Shown here one piece after another: positions 45,594 through 58,283 of a stretch of DNA of 64,000 nt. Both the position numbers and the translations under genes were made by a program. Each line of letters begins with the position of its first letter. The first letter of the stretch is position 1. This DNA is from Pegoplata infirma (Eukaryota > Arthropoda > Insecta > Diptera > Anthomyiidae), in contig OY992536.1 of assembly GCA_963921195.1 (NCBI GenBank), forward strand, positions 1,178,001 through 1,242,000. The letters run 5' to 3'. Below the pieces are notes generated by a model. The model had not been told where the DNA came from and did not search any database. It was given only the letters and a program-made list of their open reading frames with translations.

Positions 45594-47543
45594 GTTAGTT
45601 TTTTACAACAAAAAGTAATTCCATTTAATTTTTAACTGGTACAGAATCGCAAAAATAAGTTGTAGAAAATAAAAATTATAAGAAAAACGGAAGACGAAAG
45701 ACTAAAATTGCAATAAGATTACCCAAAATCACGTCAATACTCGCTAATCGCTCACGATTTTTATGTATGTCTTTTATAGAAATTTTTTTCTTAGACCAAA
45801 CCCTTTTTTACAAATATTTTGTCCATAAATTTCACTAGGAGTCATTGAAGTCAGAAAACTCATTCGGCCTATGTAAAATTCTTAAAAAAGAAAAGTTGTA
45901 AAATTTTCACAACAGTTTTTATTGATATTTCCTATCTACAAATTTCTGCGTTTGAGGTGAAACCAAAAAAAATATAAGTTTTGGTGCCCCGATTCCAAAA
46001 TAGTGTCCTAAATATTTTTATCACTTCAAAGTTTTGAGAAAGCTGTTAAAGAGTCAGCAAGACTCTGAATAACTCCACTATGTAAAAATACAAAATATTT
46101 TAAAAATCTAGGGTTTTTGTTTAATAATTTGTTTAACATCTTAGGATGTAAATTATAAAAAAATTATCCCGTTAAAAAGACCATATTTGGTACCAGGTTC
46201 TTACTGAAAAAGCTTTCAAAATGGTTTGTCGACACTTTTACAGCGAATTACTCAAACCCTGACATGATAAATTGGGTGGAAGATTTTAATTCAGCGCAGT
46301 AAACACTATTTAAATAAAAAAATAAATTACCAGAAATTTTACAAAGATGATGAAAATATCGTTGAAAATTTTGCTAGCATAGTGTCAGTAAAATTCAAAG
46401 TTAAACATACTACAGGGAAGTAATCCCATTCACCCATCCGAAGATCGCTACGCAGAAAGACTTTTAGATTTCCATAAATCAAGGCGAATTTGCTTTAATT
46501 TGTGCATATCTCCAATTACACACAAAGTATGCAAGGGCAACTACTCCTGCAATATGTAGTTGAATGCTTTTTTGTAGATCTGTTATGTTTTTCTAATCAA
46601 GGTACACAAATCGAATATTCTAATGAAGCATAAAATCAAAGTGTTTTCAATATCAACACTCATATTGGCAGTACCAGTACCACCGTCAACATCATTAGCA
46701 CTATTGCCTGCATCATCGGCTTTTCGATACCAAATCTGTGTTCCACTTACAAACATTAACCACCACCTAGCAATACTCTCAACCTTATATAAAATTTAAC
46801 GTTGAAATCAGCATCATCATCAGCTCCGCTGTGCATAATATAAATGTACAAGTAAGTTCATACGTCCCTACATATATGTGGGTCATTTCATTTGAAATTT
46901 AACAACTCGTGTAAAAAGGAAGCTAATAGTACGAACAGAACAAACACGGCACGGGGGACGGTTTCCAATTAGAATGAGTTTTGCCACCTTTAAAAAATAG
47001 AACAAGTTTTATTTTACACCGACGCCGGCCACCGGTTTCATCTGTCAAATCGTATGGAAAAAGTCGTGCCGGGCTTGTTCGGTTTCTACTCTAATTCGGA
47101 TATATCGTTAAAATTACGTCAAAAACTATCATTCATTTAATCATAGACCTTATCATATGGACGAAGAATCTAAGTATGAGGCAAATTGGGAATGTCACAC
47201 TTAACCAGAACCTTTTTAAAACTTCTGATTGGGTTCAAATTAATCGTGTGGACTTTAATGCTCGTGGGTTTTGTTCAGTGGTAGAAACGATTTAAAAATT
47301 CAAAATTTGGAACAATCGGCTAAGTGTAACTCGTGCTTTTGGTTTTTATAAAAAAAAAATATTTTAACAGATTTTTTTAAATAAGTCAAAAAATAAAAAT
47401 AAAATATAGGCAGACACTCAAATCGGATCAGAAAGGGCAAAGCTATAAATATTTCCCCAGACCATTAAACGGTAATTTTTTTATAAGAAAAAAATTGTCT
47501 TTCCATTTAAATTGTCCAATTGATCTCGTAAAGCTTGGTTTCA

Positions 47544-48031
<488 letters not shown>

Positions 48032-49007
48032 AAAGAGGCTGTAGGCAAAATTGACTAAAGAAAAATAGCTCCACACACAAAAAAAAAACGTGTGAAATTA
48101 CAAAATAGCAAAAATATTTCAAATGCAAAGCAAGACACATGCATTTTTTTTATTTTGCCCCAATTTTTTTCTCATACACGAACTGCAATGTGCGTGCGGC
48201 ACGTCAATTTTTAACCGATCGATCATATTTTTGTCAATTTTTTTTATCCTAACCTCACACAAAAACTGGGCTACGATTTTGGAAAATTGAAAATAAAAAA
48301 ATAAGGTCCACTTTACAGTTCAAACATTCGGCACACCCGAAAACATGCAACTGTTGTTGTATAAAAAATCAAAAAAACCTCTTATTTTCTTCGTAATAAA
48401 TTAGACTTAAACCTTAAATACCGAAATAAAATTTAGAATTTCTTTAAATTAATCTAATTTACAAAGAAATGCGGTAGGATCACTTTGCGGACTTTCCTTG
48501 TAAATTACAGAAAAACGCAACAATAGAATTCAATTTCGATGGTGGAATTGAATTCGGAGATCAAATAACATAAGGATTAGTGGCTCTAGTTTCTGGGTCA
48601 GAAACTTTTTTTGTAAAGCTGTGTTAATAAAGTTAATCGTAGTCGATAGTATTTAATATAAAACACATTAGGTACTGAAATGCCCCATATACTACTATGC
48701 ACTTATTTATGTAAAATTGACTTCATTGACGATTGTGGTAAAACTCGTTAAAGCCAAATACAGAGAAAAGTTTTTGCGATTTTTTTATGCAAGTGTTTTT
48801 GTAAGTAGCAGAATGTCAAAAAATGTTGTTGGTAGCCACGACCATTTTAGGTCAATATCAGCAAAATTGTATTGGCTAAATGTTATTGAAGGAAAAAACT
48901 TATTTAAGGATTTGCCATATTATTAAAATGAAAAATTTACTTTTTCTCTTAATTTAAAATGTTTAAATTTATATACATATAATATTTTTGTTTGTTTTTT
49001 TTTTCAG

Positions 49008-49112
49008 GTTGAAGAAGATTGGAAATATGTAGCCATGGTATTGGATCGTTTGTTCCTTTGGGTATTTACCATATTTTGCGTGGTAGGCACTGCCTGGATT
49101 ATCTTGCTATGA
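49008..49112 (+). CDS. nAChRalpha1: nAChR alpha1 last exon: TM4, with frameshift and early stop
   Basis: Acceptor AG is at 49006-49007 after a long T tract. The open frame runs [20 protein letters not shown] then the rest of TM4, ending GTAWIILL, with TGA at 49110-49112. Drosophila alpha1 continues here with a Q-A-P-S-L-Y/H-D-type linker and about 25 more residues. In this window the continuation is present, but in another frame: TAT at 49108-49110 opens 30 codons ([19 protein letters not shown]...) ending at TAG 49198-49200. About 14 bp between TTG (49104-49106) and that TAT are therefore missing. As written, the receptor stops at the extracellular end of TM4 and lacks its short extracellular C-terminus. 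The in-window exons code for 412 residues before this stop. An assembly or consensus indel is as likely as a real allele. Confidence 0.9.
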   Translation, partial: VEEDWKYVAMVLDRLFLWVFTIFCVVGTAWIILL

Positions 49113-49200
49113 TCAATCGCAGCCTATCGATATCTTATATTCGAAAATCGCCAAAAAGAAATTCGAACTTTTAAAAATGGGCAGCGATACGAGCTTATAG
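49108..49200 (+). pseudogene. nAChRalpha1: Out-of-frame remainder of the nAChR alpha1 C-terminal tail
   Basis: Thirty codons plus TAG in a frame different from the TM4 frame read [19 protein letters not shown], then [11 protein letters not shown]. This is the conserved extracellular tail of insect alpha1. It has no start or splice signal of its own and can only have been joined to TM4 by an undeleted version of this exon. Its perfect state, with no stop and conservative residues only, shows that the break upstream is very recent or artefactual. Confidence 0.88.
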
Positions 49201-50450
49201 CGTCCGCTTGGGTTCGCAGAGGGCTGGTGGAATATTATCACCAGAACTCTGCGAACCCTGTTCGCCGCTCGCGATGACGACCGTGGATAATATCCAGCTG
49301 TCATGGTGGAGGTGAACGCGGAACCAGGAAATAAAACAATTTTGTTGGACATAGGAGAGCAAGTGATCAAAATAGAATTTGATAATGAAGAAGATTAAAA
49401 ACTGCAACTTATCAGAGATCATTCAAACGTCAAACCAAAACAATTCCATAGAACAGAGTGTGCCAGTTAATTAGAAAACAAACAAAAACTCAAGAGAGAG
49501 AGATATTCAAACCAAACACAAAATTAAATTCTATGCCATCCAGGTATGATTTAGAGAAATCTCATTTAGAACTGCAAACAACTAGAGAAACAAAACAATT
49601 TTATTACAAGAATTGTAGTTAAACAATCACAGGACATCAAAAACAAACTCACATTTTCTACTGGTATGCAAAACATAACCTAAAAAAAAAACACACACAC
49701 AACCAACATACACACGCATACGAAATAGTCAATAAGCAAACAAATTAATAAGAAAATCATTTAAACACTAAATTATACTCGCAAAATTCAAATTCAAAAA
49801 CAATACAAAACAAAAAAAAAATATTAACAAAAAAGTTTAGCACTCTTAAATAATTCATCAATTCTACTAATTAAAGAATAAGATTAACAATTTAGATTTT
49901 AAAGAATAAGATTAACAATTTAGATTAATTTGTAAAACAAAACAAACAAACAAAAAAAAACGAGAAAAACAGAGAATCTTTTTTGGAAATAGTCTTCTCA
50001 CTTAACAAAGAAAAGTAAAGAAAAACAAAAAAACGAGTTCCTTTATCAAAACAAAAAACAACAAATACAAAACAAAATCAAGAGCACAGGGAGCTGCAAG
50101 CCGGAGTCTTGGTCAACCAAATATTATCACACACACACACACAAGCTCACACTATAATTAGTTAAGAATTTAATTGTTAATGAACAAATGAAAAACCCTG
50201 CTTAAGCACATCAACGAATTCTTTAGATATGTCAATAAATTACTGAGACTCTGAAATGCTCTCGCAAAACAAACAATAAGAATAAATTAAGATCATCAAA
50301 ATATGTAATTCGGCTTTTTAAAAATTATTGTTTACCATATTTTTATTTTTTTTAATTTTTATTTACTAAAAAACAAAATGTGTATTTTTGATGTTTTTAG
50401 CATGTGAACGAATTCACATTGTATAAAAGAATAAAATCTTATTTAACAAC
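49201..50450 (+). other. nAChRalpha1: Probable 3' UTR of nAChR alpha1
   Basis: There is no ORF. The sequence is rich in A and CAA runs, as is common for fly neuronal 3' UTRs. It opens with a strong hairpin (49210-49258). A 27-bp unit (AAAGAATAAGATTAACAATT plus seven bases) is repeated twice in tandem near 49873-49926. AATAAA-type signals lie at about 50281 and 50431; the second, in AAAGAATAAAATC, is the better candidate for the main cleavage site. The extent is inference from composition. Confidence 0.55.
49210..49258 (+). promoter_or_regulatory. Strong hairpin in the 3' UTR
   Basis: GGGTTCGCAGAG (49210-49221) pairs perfectly with CTCTGCGAACCC (49247-49258). Inside it CTGGTG (49224-49229) pairs with CACCAG (49239-49244). 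The total is 18 bp with one 2x2 internal loop and a 9-nt AT-rich apex. It starts 10 nt after the ancestral stop codon on the sense strand. Its GC content is far above the surroundings. Confidence 0.7.
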
Positions 50451-51504
50451 CCTGGTATTGTGTCAGATAGAACATATTTAAACAAAACATATTGAACCAA
50501 TAATTAAATGTAGAATCTGATGTACATCAGATTGCCAGTACTTTTAACATTTACCTATTCCAAATTAATAAATTTGGAAAACTTTTACTTTTAAATTTTA
50601 TTTCAAATTTCTAATTTGGAAAACTTTTTCGAGATCCGTGAAAGTTGAAGTCAAACGATGTTGTCTTTTTTGTTTCGGTAATATTTCATAGATGACTCTG
50701 AGAGATCTGCCTTTCCCGACAGCACAATATTGTTCAAACAATGGCCCCTGTAGGTTAGTTAGTAGCGTGAGAGGCTTTCGAGCGTGGCAGTCTTGAGTTC
50801 GGTAGAAAGAATACATAAAAATACTTGATCATGTAGTCAAAATTATTACATAATAGTATATTATATTTTTCAAACACAACACTCTGCTTAAATCCATTAT
50901 CGAATACCTACTACATGAAAATAAAGTTACTAACAATTAGTGGATACCATGAGTTTGTGACATCTTTTTGTTACTAGCTGATCCGACAGACATTTTCAAT
51001 TCAAAATTTCAATAAATTTGCTTTTACACTTGAAAAAACAATTTTTACCTAGGGGTTTGCTTTTCGATAGGTCACTTTAATGTCATGTTGATTCACTTCC
51101 ACAATTGTTGATATTTTATTGTCAGCAGTTGATCGTCGACGCACTGTGGCTGAAAATTTAATCCAAATTAAGGTGGCCAAAAAATTAGTTCAAACTTTTG
51201 CTAAATGTGGGCGTGGCATTCTGTCAAATTTTACTGTTTTTTTAATTTCAGAAAAAGGTGATTTTTTTTGTTTTTTTATCAAAAAATAAATGTTTACTAC
51301 CCGCAAGTTATCATCGATAACGACCTGCGGCCTATTTTATAAGGTGTGTAGGACTGTAGTCTTTAGTTGTTGTAAGTGGTCACAGCCATACCGTTTATTA
51401 TTAGTACTGGAAAAGAACTTATAGGGAACAAATGGCAACAAGAAACGTATAACACCCAGAGAAAGGTAAAAGTGTCCTCTTTAAAACTATACTTTTGCAC
51501 CCGT

Positions 51505-51890
51505 GACGACCCGTGGTTAAAGCTAGGCTCCTGAAGTTAGGTACGAATATATCTTGTAGCATTGGGCTGATAAAGTTCGGAAACTGGGACATTCGGACCA
51601 GGGCGAAAAAAGTTCCCCCTGGATGTACTTAGCCAACCATTGAAAATAACGTAATTTTTAACAGTTTATTTTTTTTGCTTTTGCTAAGTAAATGAAACAT
51701 TTTTATGTCAGCAGAAGCTCAAAATTCTGCACCTGGATCCAAGGGACTAGACAATGTCATTTGTTTTGGTCCGCTCTTTAAAAAAAATATTTAAAATAAT
51801 GATAAAATTTTATAACTATAGTGCAAAAAATATAATAAATGTATTAGTAAACATTTATTGCGAAGAAAATGTACCCTCCGCCAATGAAAC
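51505..51890 (+). mobile_element. mini-me element, family A, internal fragment
   Basis: It retains the middle: GCTAGGCTCCTGAAGTTAGG, AGTTCGGAAACTGGGACATT, AAAAAAGTTCCCCCTGG and TGGTCCGCTCTTTAAAA. Both termini and the core are missing. The 91-codon ORF over it is accidental. Confidence 0.6.
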
Positions 51891-52652
51891 ATTATTTTCA
51901 TTTAAACTTGAAGAATTGTTATTTACAGGGACAATTAATCCTGTTCTTAGTAGCATACTCGTGCCAGCCTTCTTTATCGGGAATATTTCAATAACGACTT
52001 TTGCAAACTGTACACTAAAAGTTCTTTAACAAATTACATAACAAACAAAACAAAAAATATAAATATGTACATTGTTCGTTTCGTGAGTTATGGTCTAGGG
52101 CTCATACAAAAACACACTTTTAGTTTTTCCCGAATTTTCCAATTCAACGGAACACTTTTTTAATTTGACTTTCCCCAAAAACCTAATTTGAACTATTACT
52201 AACATAAAAAAATAGACAAATAGGTCCAGTTATTAGTAGTCGACTTATACCGATTTCAGATACATACAGTAGGCGTAAATTTCCGATAATTTCCATTATC
52301 CCAGGATTTGAATCTGTAAAGAAAAAACATTGTTTTATTTTCTTACCTTAAAATAAACTATATGTGGAAACATATCGGTCCTGCTGTTTATCGATTTAAG
52401 ATATATCGAATAAAGCGGGCGTGGACAATTTTTCTTTCCGTAAAAAACCAAGTTGAACTGTATTCGAAACCGGTTCAGCGGTTCAGCTATTTTAGATAAA
52501 TCTAAAAATTGTTAGTAGACAATTTAATTTTTCGTAAAAACTATGACGAATATTTAAAAAAAAATAAGCCAAATCAGTTCAGTCGTTCTGCAATTTCATA
52601 TATAGCGGAAAAAGTGGGCGTGGTCTTTTTTTTCTTTCCGTAAAAAAGACTT

Positions 52653-52879
52653 CACAGAGAAAACAGTTTAATTGTGCCAGCCGAATTTAGAGCCAACTGC
52701 AAGGTTTAATTACAACAACCGAAATTTTCGTTTGCGGTTACCGAACATTATATATACCAACCGAGATTATGTTGCAATAAATAAATTGTGGTTATCATAA
52801 ACGAAAATTTCGGTCGTTGTTATTAAACCATGCAGTTGGCTCTAAATTCGGCCGGCACAACTAAACTGTTTCCTCTGTG
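52653..52879. mobile_element. 227-bp MITE with about 80-bp TIRs
   Basis: CACAGAGAAAACAGTTTAAT and its complement at the right end begin arms that also share GAATTTAGAGCCAACTGCA and ACCGAAATTTTCGTTT. It sits inside the RTE-like degenerate element. Confidence 0.8.
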
Positions 52880-53146
52880 TATGACTATAAGTAAGGCTAT
52901 GAACAACATTAAAAAATGAAGCTAAATCGATCCTGCCTTTCTCCGATTTTGGATCAAAAAAGTGGGCGTAAAAGTGAGTGTGGTTTCCGTAAAACCCTAA
53001 GTTAGACTATGACGAACAATTGAAACAAAAATAGCGAAATCGGTTCAGACGTTCTCAAGTGATGCGATTAACAATGCACTACATTTGCTTTTTATTAATA
53101 TAGATTGTCACAAAAACAAAATACATGCAATTTTTTCGTTCTACTT

Positions 53147-53668
53147 AGGTTAGGTTAGGTTAGGTTGTAAGTGGCTGCTGACGTTTTACGTCAACACACG
53201 TAGACTCTGAGGTCCATTGTGATACCACGGGATCGTAATAGGTTTCCCTACTAGTCCCTGTCGTTAAACCAGTTTGAGCTTCTTATGAAACTCCTTAGAT
53301 GTTGAATTTTGACATCCGACAAATCTGAAAGATCGTACAGCTCCCTAGATCCCAGTGAAGCAAGTCGCTGACCAGAAAGTGCCGGGCAATGGCAAATAAA
53401 GTGTTCGATAGTTTCCAACTCCTCTTCATCCATGCAACTTCGGCAAAAGTCATTCGACGGCACATTTAACCGCTCTGCGTGCTTCCCTATAAGACAGTGT
53501 CCGGTAATTATAGAAACCACCGTCGAAATCTCTCCTCTTGGAAGCGATATCAGCTCACTTGTGCGCCCCTGATTAAGAGAAGGCCAAATCAGTCGTGTTG
53601 TCTCACACGTCCATCCATTTGCCCATCTTTGATTAGTCTCCGTCGCAGAACAAAGCCGTAGGTTTTGC
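53147..53668 (-). mobile_element. 5'-truncated LOA-like LINE fragment
   Basis: The insertion is flanked by a perfect 12-bp target duplication, TTCGTTCTACTT (53135-53146 and 53669-53680). On the minus strand, 53520-53251 reads VSIITGHCLIGKHAERL and a zinc-knuckle-like CRSC...ETIEHFICHCPAL, as in the C-terminal end of LOA-type LINE proteins, then the segment LRSFIRSSNWF. The 3' end is not poly(A) but a run of AACCT units. Further 5' sequence on the minus strand is the end of the RNase H region, out of frame. The copy is dead. Confidence 0.8.
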
Positions 53669-53689
53669 TTCGTTCTACTTTATCGGGAC

Positions 53690-56150
53690 TATAAAATCCT
53701 ACTAGCTAAAAGTTTTTTTTTTTTTGGACATAAACAATATGCAAATCAGTCCTCTTTATAAAAAAGCTTTTAGCAGTTTCAAAAAACAGATGAGCATTAA
53801 GCTGGAACAGAAAACGTTTTAAGGATCTTTTGTCTGTTTTTAAGGCCACAAGTGAGAAAGGTACAAAATATCGTTTTTTTTAAGAGATTTTAGGAAAAGC
53901 TAAATTACTTTTGCTCTGTTTGACGTGTAAATCAAAATTATGGAAATAGAAAATTTATTAATTAAATATTCATGAAAAAAAATATTATTTTAAAGACAAA
54001 AAAAGCTGATTTGTTCTTCACTTTAAAAATTAATACCATCCAAAATTGTGTATACTTGTATCCAGATGGCAGCACATGCTAAAAGTAGTAGCACACTAAA
54101 ATTTTAACTAGATAACATACATTCAAATTTCATGTCAGATAAAGGATAGTTCCTACGAGTATATACGAGTATACTTAACATTTCATAGTTTACTGTGCCC
54201 TTACTAGAATTTATTGTTAGTAACATCTTAAGCATACAATTATTGAGGTGTTATTAAGACAAGCTGTCCCTTGGTGTCAGTAGCAGGACTATATTTGTAT
54301 TATCTCTATATTTACAAGGTCTCTGATTCATACAACGTATGAAATATATTTTATGACAATTTAGTGATAAAAAATCAAAAAATTTCAAACATACTGAAAT
54401 AACAACCTGGAAAATTCATATTTTTGTTCGCATTTTAAAGGTAAAAGAGCTACACCTTAATGAGCAACATTACGCTGGAAGTCATTTAAATTCTAAAAAG
54501 TTATCATACTCTTTAATAAGTTGGTGTCACCCTAATATAATTTCATATGCACTCAAAAGAAAATCTCTGTCAAAAAATCTATAAAATGACTTTCAATTTG
54601 ATTTTAAAAAATCAGAAATTTTACTGCGTTGTTACTGGTTCTATTTGCTGAATTTCAAAATATTTTTGAACATATTTTTGGCAGATTATTTTTCAATTAT
54701 TCAGAAAAAGTTTGCTGTCATTCTTTTTTGAAGGAAATTTCCAAGTTTTTTTTTAAAGTGTTAATTTTTTTATTTTTTTTTTATGTTTTTTATGCAATCT
54801 AATAGATATTTTTAGCAAATTATTTTGTAATTTTACAGAAATAGTCTGCTATTCTAATAATTGAACTATATAAACTAATAATTGACAAAACTAAAAAAAA
54901 CAGTTGAGAATATTGCTAATTTTACAGATTTTTTTTTTTATTTTTTTTTTTAAGTTAAAATTAAAAAAAAAACGATTAAAGGTTTCATGAAAACAGAAAA
55001 ATTCTAAAAAAAATCTAAGCACATTTCTCTGCTGTTTTGACCGATTTCTCTTCTGATTTCACATAGATAATCATGACAGATTTTCAACAAACCGTGTCTG
55101 CTAAAATCAGCTCATATGGCTTAAAATGTGTGTATTTTCTGCTGATTGGACAGAGAATTTATTATGAGTGTGGCTGAACAACTACCATAGAAATATTATA
55201 AATATTTAGTTTCTAAAAAAATGTGTGTGTTAATTCTTACACACATAATTGTTTCAAAATGTTGTCCAAATTTTAACAAAATATTATTTCCAAATGTCAT
55301 TATCATCATGATAATGGAATTTTATGGTGAGGTTCAGTTTTTTTTTTGCTTTTCTTTTTTACATCTTCTTTTGTTGGTCCCTCCTAGACAGAAAGTGTGA
55401 AAATTTCAAGTGGCAAAACTTTAATTAAAATTCCTAATCGATTTTTTTTTGTTTTTGCTTTTTACATTTCAATGAAAATTAATTAAAATAGTTTGACTTT
55501 GGAAGAATTGAAAGTCTGCAACAGCAAAAAATAAAATGAAATAGGTGGATGAATGAAACGATGGATGGAATAAACTTGCATTTAATTATTTTAAAATTAT
55601 TCTACTGTTTAGTGTGAACGAGGCTCATTGAGGTTTAAAAAATTGTATGTAGTATTTTAGATTTTTTTTTGCAAGTTTTGGATAAATTAGACAAGCAATT
55701 TAAATGCTAATTTAATAAAAAATAATCTAAAAACTTGTTCATACATATCCATGTATTTTTTGAGTGTTATTTATGAATGTGAATAAATCATAGATAAATT
55801 TTATTCACTTCCTTTCTTGTATACCAAATGATTATGTCCATAATAAAAGCAAATGTGTGGAAAATTTACATTTTTTTTTTTAAACGCCATTGAGTAGAAA
55901 TATTTTTTGTTTCAAAAACGCACATAGGACTTTTTTTAGGCGACATGAACAATAACTTGTTTAAGAATACAGTGCAACAATAAAAAAAAATTGAGCCTCA
56001 ATGGCTCAAATGCAAAATGAAAGTGGAACATTGTATATACAAAACCGCCAAGTGGTTTTGCAAAGTTGCCTCAAATTTCTTTTTTATGGGCCACTGAAAT
56101 CTTTAAATATTTATCAAAGGCTTTTGGGAAACGTCAAAAAACTATAATAA
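53690..56150. other. AT-rich stretch without gene
   Basis: Only low-complexity T and A runs and no ORF with a domain. Confidence 0.6.
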
Positions 56151-56546
56151 ACGTACTTTTATTTTTGAGAAAGATTATTCTAGCTCAAGGTCATATTTCT
56201 TTTACTAATCGTTACGATGATATTGTCAAAGTAACAATTTTCAAGAAACTTTTTATAAAGTTGTTTGTTTTAAATTGATTGGTTTGGTCATTTTGCAAGA
56301 CTTACTCGACACGTGTTTCGGAATTCGTCAAATTCCATTATCAAGAGTATTTAGCAAATTTACAATCGTTTGTGGCAAAACATAAAGACTTATATTCGTA
56401 TGTAAATAGTCATAACGAGAAATGTACTAAATACACAACATAATACAGCTCTAAATTTCAAACGAAAAGTCAAAACCAAACCATCACTATTTAATTCAAA
56501 CATACCTTCATATATACAGCTTGTATTACAGGCTAGTATATACATA

Positions 56547-56775
56547 CACTCAAAATAATTCTACAGTAAAAGGTTTAGTAAGTGATATTGTACCAAAATC
56601 TACTAATTGGTTACTAATTTTAGTATATTCAAAGTACTAACATTAGTAATTTTTACTGGTTTTTACTAATATTAGTTAAAAATTTTAATATTGGTTACCA
56701 ATTTCTGCACTAGGTCCTTTTGGACTAAAATTAGTTAAATTTTTAGTATTGAATACCCACGTTTTTTTTTGGGTG
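56547..56775. mobile_element. CACTCAAAATAATTC MITE, copy 1 (229 bp)
   Basis: Starts CACTCAAAATAATTCTACAG and ends CACGTTTTTTTTTTGGGTG, with TA on both sides. It lies in the loop of the fold-back at 56161-57280. Confidence 0.75.
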
Positions 56776-56944
56776 TACAGACAGTAGATTTCTTACGCGA
56801 GTAAGATGTTTACTGCTCTTGTTATATACTCTTGATAATGGAATTTGACGAATTCCGAAACACGTGTCGAGTAAGTCTTGCAAAATGACCAAACCAATCA
56901 ATTTAAAACAAACAACTTTATAAAAAGTTTCTTGAAAATTGTTA

Positions 56945-57206
56945 CACTCAAAATAATTCTGCAGTAAAAATATTAGTAAGTGATTTGGTACCAAAATCTA
57001 CTAATAAGTTACTAATTACCAGTAGTACGGTAGTTTTTTAGTATCTTCAAAGTACAAAAATTAGTAATTTTTACTGGTTTTGAATAATATTAGTAAAAAA
57101 TTTTAGTATTGATTACCAACGTCTGCACTAGATCATTTTGGACTAAAAAATTAGTTCATTAGTAAAATTTTTAGTATTGAATACCCACGTTTTTTTTTTT
57201 TGGGTG
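56945..57206. mobile_element. CACTCAAAATAATTC MITE, copy 2 (262 bp), splitting a fold-back arm
   Basis: CACTCAAAATAATTCTGCAG ... TTTTGGGTG with TA at 56943-56944 and 57207-57208. The uninterrupted opposite arm (TTGTCAAAGTAACAATTTTC at about 56223-56242) shows the empty site directly. Confidence 0.85.
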
Positions 57207-58283
57207 TACTTTGACAATATCATCGTAACGATTAGTAAAAGAAATATGAGCTTGAGCTAGAATAATCTTTCTCAAAAATAGGATTTTAAAGGTCGAATAA
57301 TAAATAATTTTTATTAATTTAAAAATTAAAACGGAATTTAAACGTACTTTTAGCTACAAACATTTACTTTTAGCTACTGTCATGTCTACAGTAAAATTTT
57401 ATTGGGGTTCTTTTCTTTATTAACCCTCTAACTCTTATTTTAAGGGGGATTTTTTGCCCTTTTTCTAAATTCTAATAAATCGTCCATTTTAAGAGAAACT
57501 GTCCTACTACTTTGGTAAAAATTAAAAAGTAAAAATGGGGTACTTTACACTTTTTTTATTTTAAAGCATTTTACATATTACCAAAGTTTTATTAGATTTC
57601 TCTGTTTAATTTTTAAAGGAAGGACTAAAATTAGCCCTCAAAATTTTCATTTCTTAGAGGGTTAATACGCTCTAAGAAATGAACCACCATATATTTTTTT
57701 TACAAGTTCCATATGCGTTTTTTATCCAATTATCTACTTTCAATTTGCAGTGTAAGCACTGAGCCCATTAAGCTCATTTGTTGCACAGTGTAATTAATTT
57801 AACTTAATTTTTACCAAATCAGACCTCAGAATCTGACCAAAAAATGTTAATTTTATAATTGTTGAGGATCATAGTATGATTTTCACAGTCATATATATAA
57901 TCAAATGATTAATCATACAATGACCTACCTCCACCACCTTCCATTTTGGCCAATTTGGTGTGCTCCAATCATGTTTCAAACAAATAACATGCAATAGATT
58001 CTTGTGCAGAAATTCGTTGAATTTGCCATGAATATAAATGCTAAAAATAATAAAATTTTCGTAATATAAAAGCCAAATGTAGCGAAAATATCATGAATAT
58101 ATCAAAAACCTGGATTTTTAAATTTCAGGTATTGATACGCCAAAAAATATGCAATTTTGTAAATAACTGGATAAAGGATAAAAAAGGATAAACTTAAAAT
58201 TAGAGAAACTGGAGAAAGATAAACTTTCATTAATATTTTTTTTAAAATGTTAAATATTGTTGCTTGATTGCAAATTATTTTTT

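Larger units (their letters stand above)
50977..53107 (+). repeat. Degenerate RTE-like/CTAGCTGATCC repeat
   Basis: CTAGCTGATCCGACAGACAT at the start and TTTTTATTAATATAGATT at the end resemble the borders of a widespread insect retro-repeat. Between them, GTGGGCGTGG, TTTCTTTCCGTAAAA and AATCGGTTCAG recur at irregular intervals. It includes a mini-me fragment (51505-51890) and a MITE. No surviving ORF. Confidence 0.45.
56161..57280. mobile_element. Fold-back element with about 192-bp arms
   Basis: The left arm 56161-56352 is the inverted complement of 56824-56942 plus 57207-57280, with very few mismatches (for example ACTCGACACGTGTTTCGGAA against its complement at 56855). The arms contain the short ORFs at 56066 and 56743, which are therefore mirror copies and not genes. 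Confidence 0.82.

Noticed and set aside
46590..46800. Possible extra exon with Thr/Ser-rich reading frame
   Set aside because: No splice sites fit and no family similarity; probably ordinary intron sequence.
53145..53164. (TTAGG)4 as an interstitial telomere
   Set aside because: It abuts the 12-bp target duplication and lies at the 3' end of a LOA-like LINE fragment, so it is the LINE tail.
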